Positions 61,281 to 64,000 of a stretch of 64,000 bases of DNA are shown here, piece by piece; the stretch's first letter is position 1, and every line of letters begins with the position of its first letter. The notes beneath the pieces were generated by a model. That model searched no databases. It was given only the letters and a program-made list of their open reading frames with translations, and was not told the origin of the DNA. Made by a program: the position numbers and the translations under genes. The DNA is from M3007 sp031425035 (GTDB taxonomy: Bacteria; Bacteroidota; Bacteroidia; Chitinophagales; Saprospiraceae), in assembly GCA_031425035.1 (NCBI GenBank), contig JANPIN010000111.1, positions 19,161 to 83,160 of the forward strand. The letters run 5' to 3'.

Positions 61281-63722
61281 TCACTTCCCCTTGCCAATAA
61301 TTTCAAATGACTGTTCCAGCCGATAGCCGGCTTTATCGACCAGCGTTAGCCGATGCATGCCAACGGGTGGTTGCAAGGCCATTTGATGGAAAGTACGGGT
61401 GCTACCCAGGTACGTGCCGTCCAGGTGCCAGAATATTTCCGTATCCGGGTTGCGGTGGGCCACCTGAAAAATGGTGCTGCTGAGCTGACCATTCAAGTCG
61501 ATGGGCACGTATATTTTGGTCGGATGCTTTGGATAGATCAGCTGCATCGGCGAATGAGTTTGCGCCGTTTGGGAACCCAGGCAATCTGGTCGGTAGGGTG
61601 GGGGACTGCGGTAGCCCGGGTTTTTACTTTTAAAATAAAACTCTTCCAACGGGGGTAATATAAACCAGGGCATATGTAACATGGCGGCGGGCGATTCGCA
61701 ATCGCTATTCACCTGCCACTGGCCCGTCATATCGAGGTGGAGTAACTGGTGGTTGGGGCAAATTCCAGCTTTTAAGCCGCTTTTAGGTATCCATACAGTA
61801 TCTGTTTCACAATATTGCCCCGCCCGAAACCCGCTTTGGCGACATACCGCCGCCTGCACCATATCATCGTAGGGTGGATCGAACCAGCCGTCATTGCCTG
61901 GTAACTGGGCAAAAATTTCAAACAGCACCGGGGCGGCCATTTCAACGCCGACCAGTCCGGGTCGTCCCTCTCCATCCGCATTTCCTACCCACACCCCTAC
62001 GGCATAGTGCGGGGTTACACCGGCTGCCCAGGCATCCCGAAAACCGAAACTGGTCCCTGTTTTCCAGGCAATGGGTCGCCCGGCCCGAAAAAGCTCCCAT
62101 TCGCCCGCACTGTTGGGGCGTTCTACTTCCCGCATAGCCTCGAATGTATGCCAGATAGCGCCCGCACTCAGTAAATCCGTCGTTTTCTGGAGGTTACGCT
62201 TCAGGTTTTTCTTGCTTTGGATAAAAACCGGTGTGTGAAAATCACTGGCATCATAGCGGCCGTCGCGGTCATAAAAACTCCCTAATTCCCGGGCCATACA
62301 TGCGTACGTATTGGTAATATCGAGCAAATTAGCCTCGGCGCCTCCCAGAATTAGGGATAATCCATAGTGTTCCGGGGGCTTATTTACCGTACTCAATCCC
62401 AGCCGACGCAGGTTGAAATGAAATTTCTCCAAACCATACTGCTGCAGTAATAAAACAAAAGGGACATTGAGGGAACGAATGAGCGCCCTCTTTGCGGGTA
62501 CGGCGCCGTCATAGGACTCATAGAAATTTTCGGGTTTGTACTCACCCAGTTGCGTTGGTACATCATGCAGCAAACTTCGGGGTAGTATATCGCCACTTTC
62601 CAGGGCCAGGGCGTATAAATAAGGCTTTAAAATGCTGCCTGTACTACGTGGCGCAGCAATAATGTCAACCGCTTCTCCATGTTCCTTGCCGGCGCCGGGT
62701 ACATTCCCAACATAAGCCAGCACTTCTCCGGTGGGTACGTCGATCACCACGGCCGCCAGGTTATGGATGTCATTGCCCTGGTATATTTCGTGCCGGCGTA
62801 CTACGATCTCCGTAATGCGACGCTGTAGATCCCGGTCAATGGTGGATGAAAAACGCTGGGCTTTGTTCGCCGCATGGAGGCGATCAAGTAAGTGTGGCGC
62901 CAACTGTGGCAGGGGTAAAGGATCGTCCGGGAGGGGTTCTGAGCCGGCCAGATCACAGGCTGAAGCGCTGAAGTACCCGGCGTCACGCATGCGCTCCAAC
63001 AGGCGGTTGCGCTTGGCCAGCAACGAATTTCGGTTTCGACCGGGGTGAATGAGTGCCGGGCTGTTGGGTAATACGGCCAGAGTAGCTGATTCGGCCCAGG
63101 TGAGCAGTTCAGGACGTTTGCCATAATAGCGCCAGGCAGCAGCTTCCAAGCCCACCACATTGCCACCAAAAGGTGCGTTGGAAGCGTAAAGATCTAATAT
63201 AGCATGTTTGGAATACGTCAGCTCCAGGCGGGTCGCCATGAAAACTTCGATCATTTTTTCCCAGACGGTTCGGTCCGGGTTATCGCGGGCCATCCGGATG
63301 ACCTGCATACTGAGGGTGCTGCCACCGCCAACGATTCTGCCTTGACGGAGGTTTTGCCAAACGGCACGGGCAAGCCCAAAAGGATCAACTCCCGGGTGCC
63401 ACCAGAAACGCTTATCCTCGAACATGACGACACAGTCGGCATATTTTGTGGGTACCTGTCCAGTTTTTGGAAAACGCCATTGTCCGTCCCGCGCAATGCG
63501 GGCGCCTAATAAATCACCATTTCGATCTTCGAGCACTACGGAGACCGGCTTGGCAAATAAGGGTTTTGGCAAACAAAAAATCCACACGCACAGTGCCAGG
63601 AATATAGCTGCCATTGTGAATGGGCGGCGTCGGGCAAAAGCTATGGTTTGTTGAGCAATGCGCCAGCTCAGGCGTTTTGCTTTTTTGTAAATAGAAAATA
63701 TACTAGATCTCCATCCCGTCAT
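61281..63722 (-). CDS. pbpC: penicillin-binding protein 1C
   Basis: 813 residues. One N-terminal membrane helix (MAAIFLALCVWIFCLPKP), a GT51 transglycosylase with VMFEDKRFWWHPGVD and GGGSTLSMQVIRMA, and a transpeptidase with the active Ser in RSTGSILKP, SLN and WKTGTSFGFRDAW. A beta-rich BiPBP_C domain ends the chain. It polymerises and crosslinks peptidoglycan. The ATG at 63722 follows an exact promoter (63728-63756) by 5 bases; the longer frame from 63827 would begin inside the terminator of the next gene, so it is rejected. Confidence 0.92.
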   Translation of the reverse strand: MTGWRSSIFSIYKKAKRLSWRIAQQTIAFARRRPFTMAAIFLALCVWIFCLPKPLFAKPVSVVLEDRNGDLLGARIARDGQWRFPKTGQVPTKYADCVVMFEDKRFWWHPGVDPFGLARAVWQNLRQGRIVGGGSTLSMQVIRMARDNPDRTVWEKMIEVFMATRLELTYSKHAILDLYASNAPFGGNVVGLEAAAWRYYGKRPELLTWAESATLAVLPNSPALIHPGRNRNSLLAKRNRLLERMRDAGYFSASACDLAGSEPLPDDPLPLPQLAPHLLDRLHAANKAQRFSSTIDRDLQRRITEIVVRRHEIYQGNDIHNLAAVVIDVPTGEVLAYVGNVPGAGKEHGEAVDIIAAPRSTGSILKPYLYALALESGDILPRSLLHDVPTQLGEYKPENFYESYDGAVPAKRALIRSLNVPFVLLLQQYGLEKFHFNLRRLGLSTVNKPPEHYGLSLILGGAEANLLDITNTYACMARELGSFYDRDGRYDASDFHTPVFIQSKKNLKRNLQKTTDLLSAGAIWHTFEAMREVERPNSAGEWELFRAGRPIAWKTGTSFGFRDAWAAGVTPHYAVGVWVGNADGEGRPGLVGVEMAAPVLFEIFAQLPGNDGWFDPPYDDMVQAAVCRQSGFRAGQYCETDTVWIPKSGLKAGICPNHQLLHLDMTGQWQVNSDCESPAAMLHMPWFILPPLEEFYFKSKNPGYRSPPPYRPDCLGSQTAQTHSPMQLIYPKHPTKIYVPIDLNGQLSSTIFQVAHRNPDTEIFWHLDGTYLGSTRTFHQMALQPPVGMHRLTLVDKAGYRLEQSFEIIGKGK

Positions 63723-63727
63723 TGGGA

Positions 63728-63756
63728 CAAAAGTAGACAAGCCTGTTGAAATGCAA
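63728..63756 (-). promoter_or_regulatory. pbpC promoter
   Basis: Minus strand: TTG (63756-63754), an 18-base spacer, TACTTTTG (63735-63728). It ends 5 bases before the ATG at 63722. Confidence 0.65.
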
Positions 63757-63766
63757 CTGTCCTTAA

Positions 63767-63806
63767 AACAACGACGGCCACCCTTTTGCAAGGGTGGCCG
63801 AAGCGT
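63767..63806 (-). terminator. terminator of the T9SS gene at the window end
   Basis: An 11-bp perfect stem CGGCCACCCTT/AAGGGTGGCCG with TTGC loop and an outer AACAACG/CGTTGTT pairing, T-rich beyond on the minus strand. Confidence 0.8.
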
Positions 63807-63860
63807 TGTTACTAAATCCTTCTGCAATGAACAGTGGCTTGCACCACTATCCCTGCTTAA

Positions 63861-64000
63861 TTACTTCGTTTGGATCATTTTCTTGGTGGCCATGTCCGTA
63901 GCCGTTTCCAGTTTGTAGTACAGCAGACCGCTGGTGTTCAGCAGTGCGCGCTCCACAACGATCGAGTTGTAACCTTTGGCGAAGTCACCCTTCTGCGTGA
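63861..64000 (-). CDS. T9SS sorting-domain protein, 3' end only
   Basis: The last 45 or so residues of a gene that begins beyond the window. They read GDFAKGYNSIVVERALL and GLLYYKLETATDMATKKM before a TAA at 63861-63863, the standard end of a T9SS type A sorting domain. A terminator follows. Nothing can be said of the main body. Confidence 0.75.
   Translation of the reverse strand, partial: TQKGDFAKGYNSIVVERALLNTSGLLYYKLETATDMATKKMIQTK

Noticed and set aside
63723..63827. Longer start for pbpC at 63827
   Set aside because: The extra codons run through the terminator of the next gene and the pbpC promoter.

Overview
The window looks like the chromosome of a Bacteroidota bacterium, most likely in or near the Saprospiria (Lewinella/Haliscomenobacter-type relatives); this placement is inferred from gene content, not from a marker tree. 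The supporting evidence is: several secreted proteins ending in type IX secretion (T9SS) sorting domains, a gliding-motility-associated C-terminal domain, promoters of the TTG-N18-22-TAnnTTTG type with no Shine-Dalgarno sequences, a Bacteroidota-type RNA polymerase omega gene, DUF4835 and BatA-like proteins, and moderately high GC. There is no prophage, CRISPR array, rRNA operon or complete insertion sequence.

Layout. 1-4.4 kb: the end of an MbnP-like lipoprotein gene, a DnaQ-like exonuclease, a TerC membrane protein, an Omp28-like T9SS cargo protein and an AT-rich antitoxin/PIN-toxin pair. 4.4-12.9 kb: a BatA/VWA membrane protein, a haem c plus copper-monooxygenase-like T9SS protein, a 333-bp MITE-like element, thyA with a peculiar in-frame insertion, and small lipoproteins, SRPBCC, beta-helix and cytochrome-like genes. 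13-18 kb: an MpaB-type oxygenase, an atypical pyruvate kinase, a 2-oxo acid dehydrogenase E2, DUF1653 and a short-chain dehydrogenase with a poly-C frame problem. 18-27 kb: DUF4142, a large VPS10-propeller/DUF1080 fusion, a FUSC membrane protein and a DUF4143 ATPase with a palindromic operator-like leader. 27-37 kb: homodimeric pyruvate dehydrogenase E1 (aceE), an ABC permease/M1 peptidase fusion with its ATPase, and a divergent two-component system. 37-46 kb: SPFH lipoprotein, an orphan paaA, then the housekeeping run bamD-rpoZ-coaBC-DUF4835-rseP-hscB and tRNA-Leu. 46-64 kb: a porin remnant, initiator tRNA, a stand-alone lantibiotic-dehydratase elimination-type domain, coaX, recN, xerC-like recombinase, rpsU, a histone-deacetylase-family hydrolase, a subtilisin-like T9SS protease, pbpC and the end of another T9SS cargo gene.

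Functionally this is a largely housekeeping chromosome region: central carbon metabolism (pyruvate kinase, both PDH-type subunits), CoA biosynthesis (coaBC, coaX), envelope biogenesis (BamD, RseP, PBP1C), DNA maintenance (RecN, Xer recombinase, exonuclease, ThyA), with T9SS-exported proteins scattered between.

The most unusual signals are non-coding. Many gene boundaries carry short tandem arrays with a strict 7-nt (sometimes 8- to 10-nt) period, each with a different unit; four such arrays begin only 4-8 bases upstream of a start codon. One 9 x 7 bp array lies between bamD and rpoZ, and rpoZ there has no ordinary start codon. There is also a MITE-like family with GGCTGTCTCA termini (one intact and one decayed copy) and a palindromic-element-like in-frame insertion in thyA.
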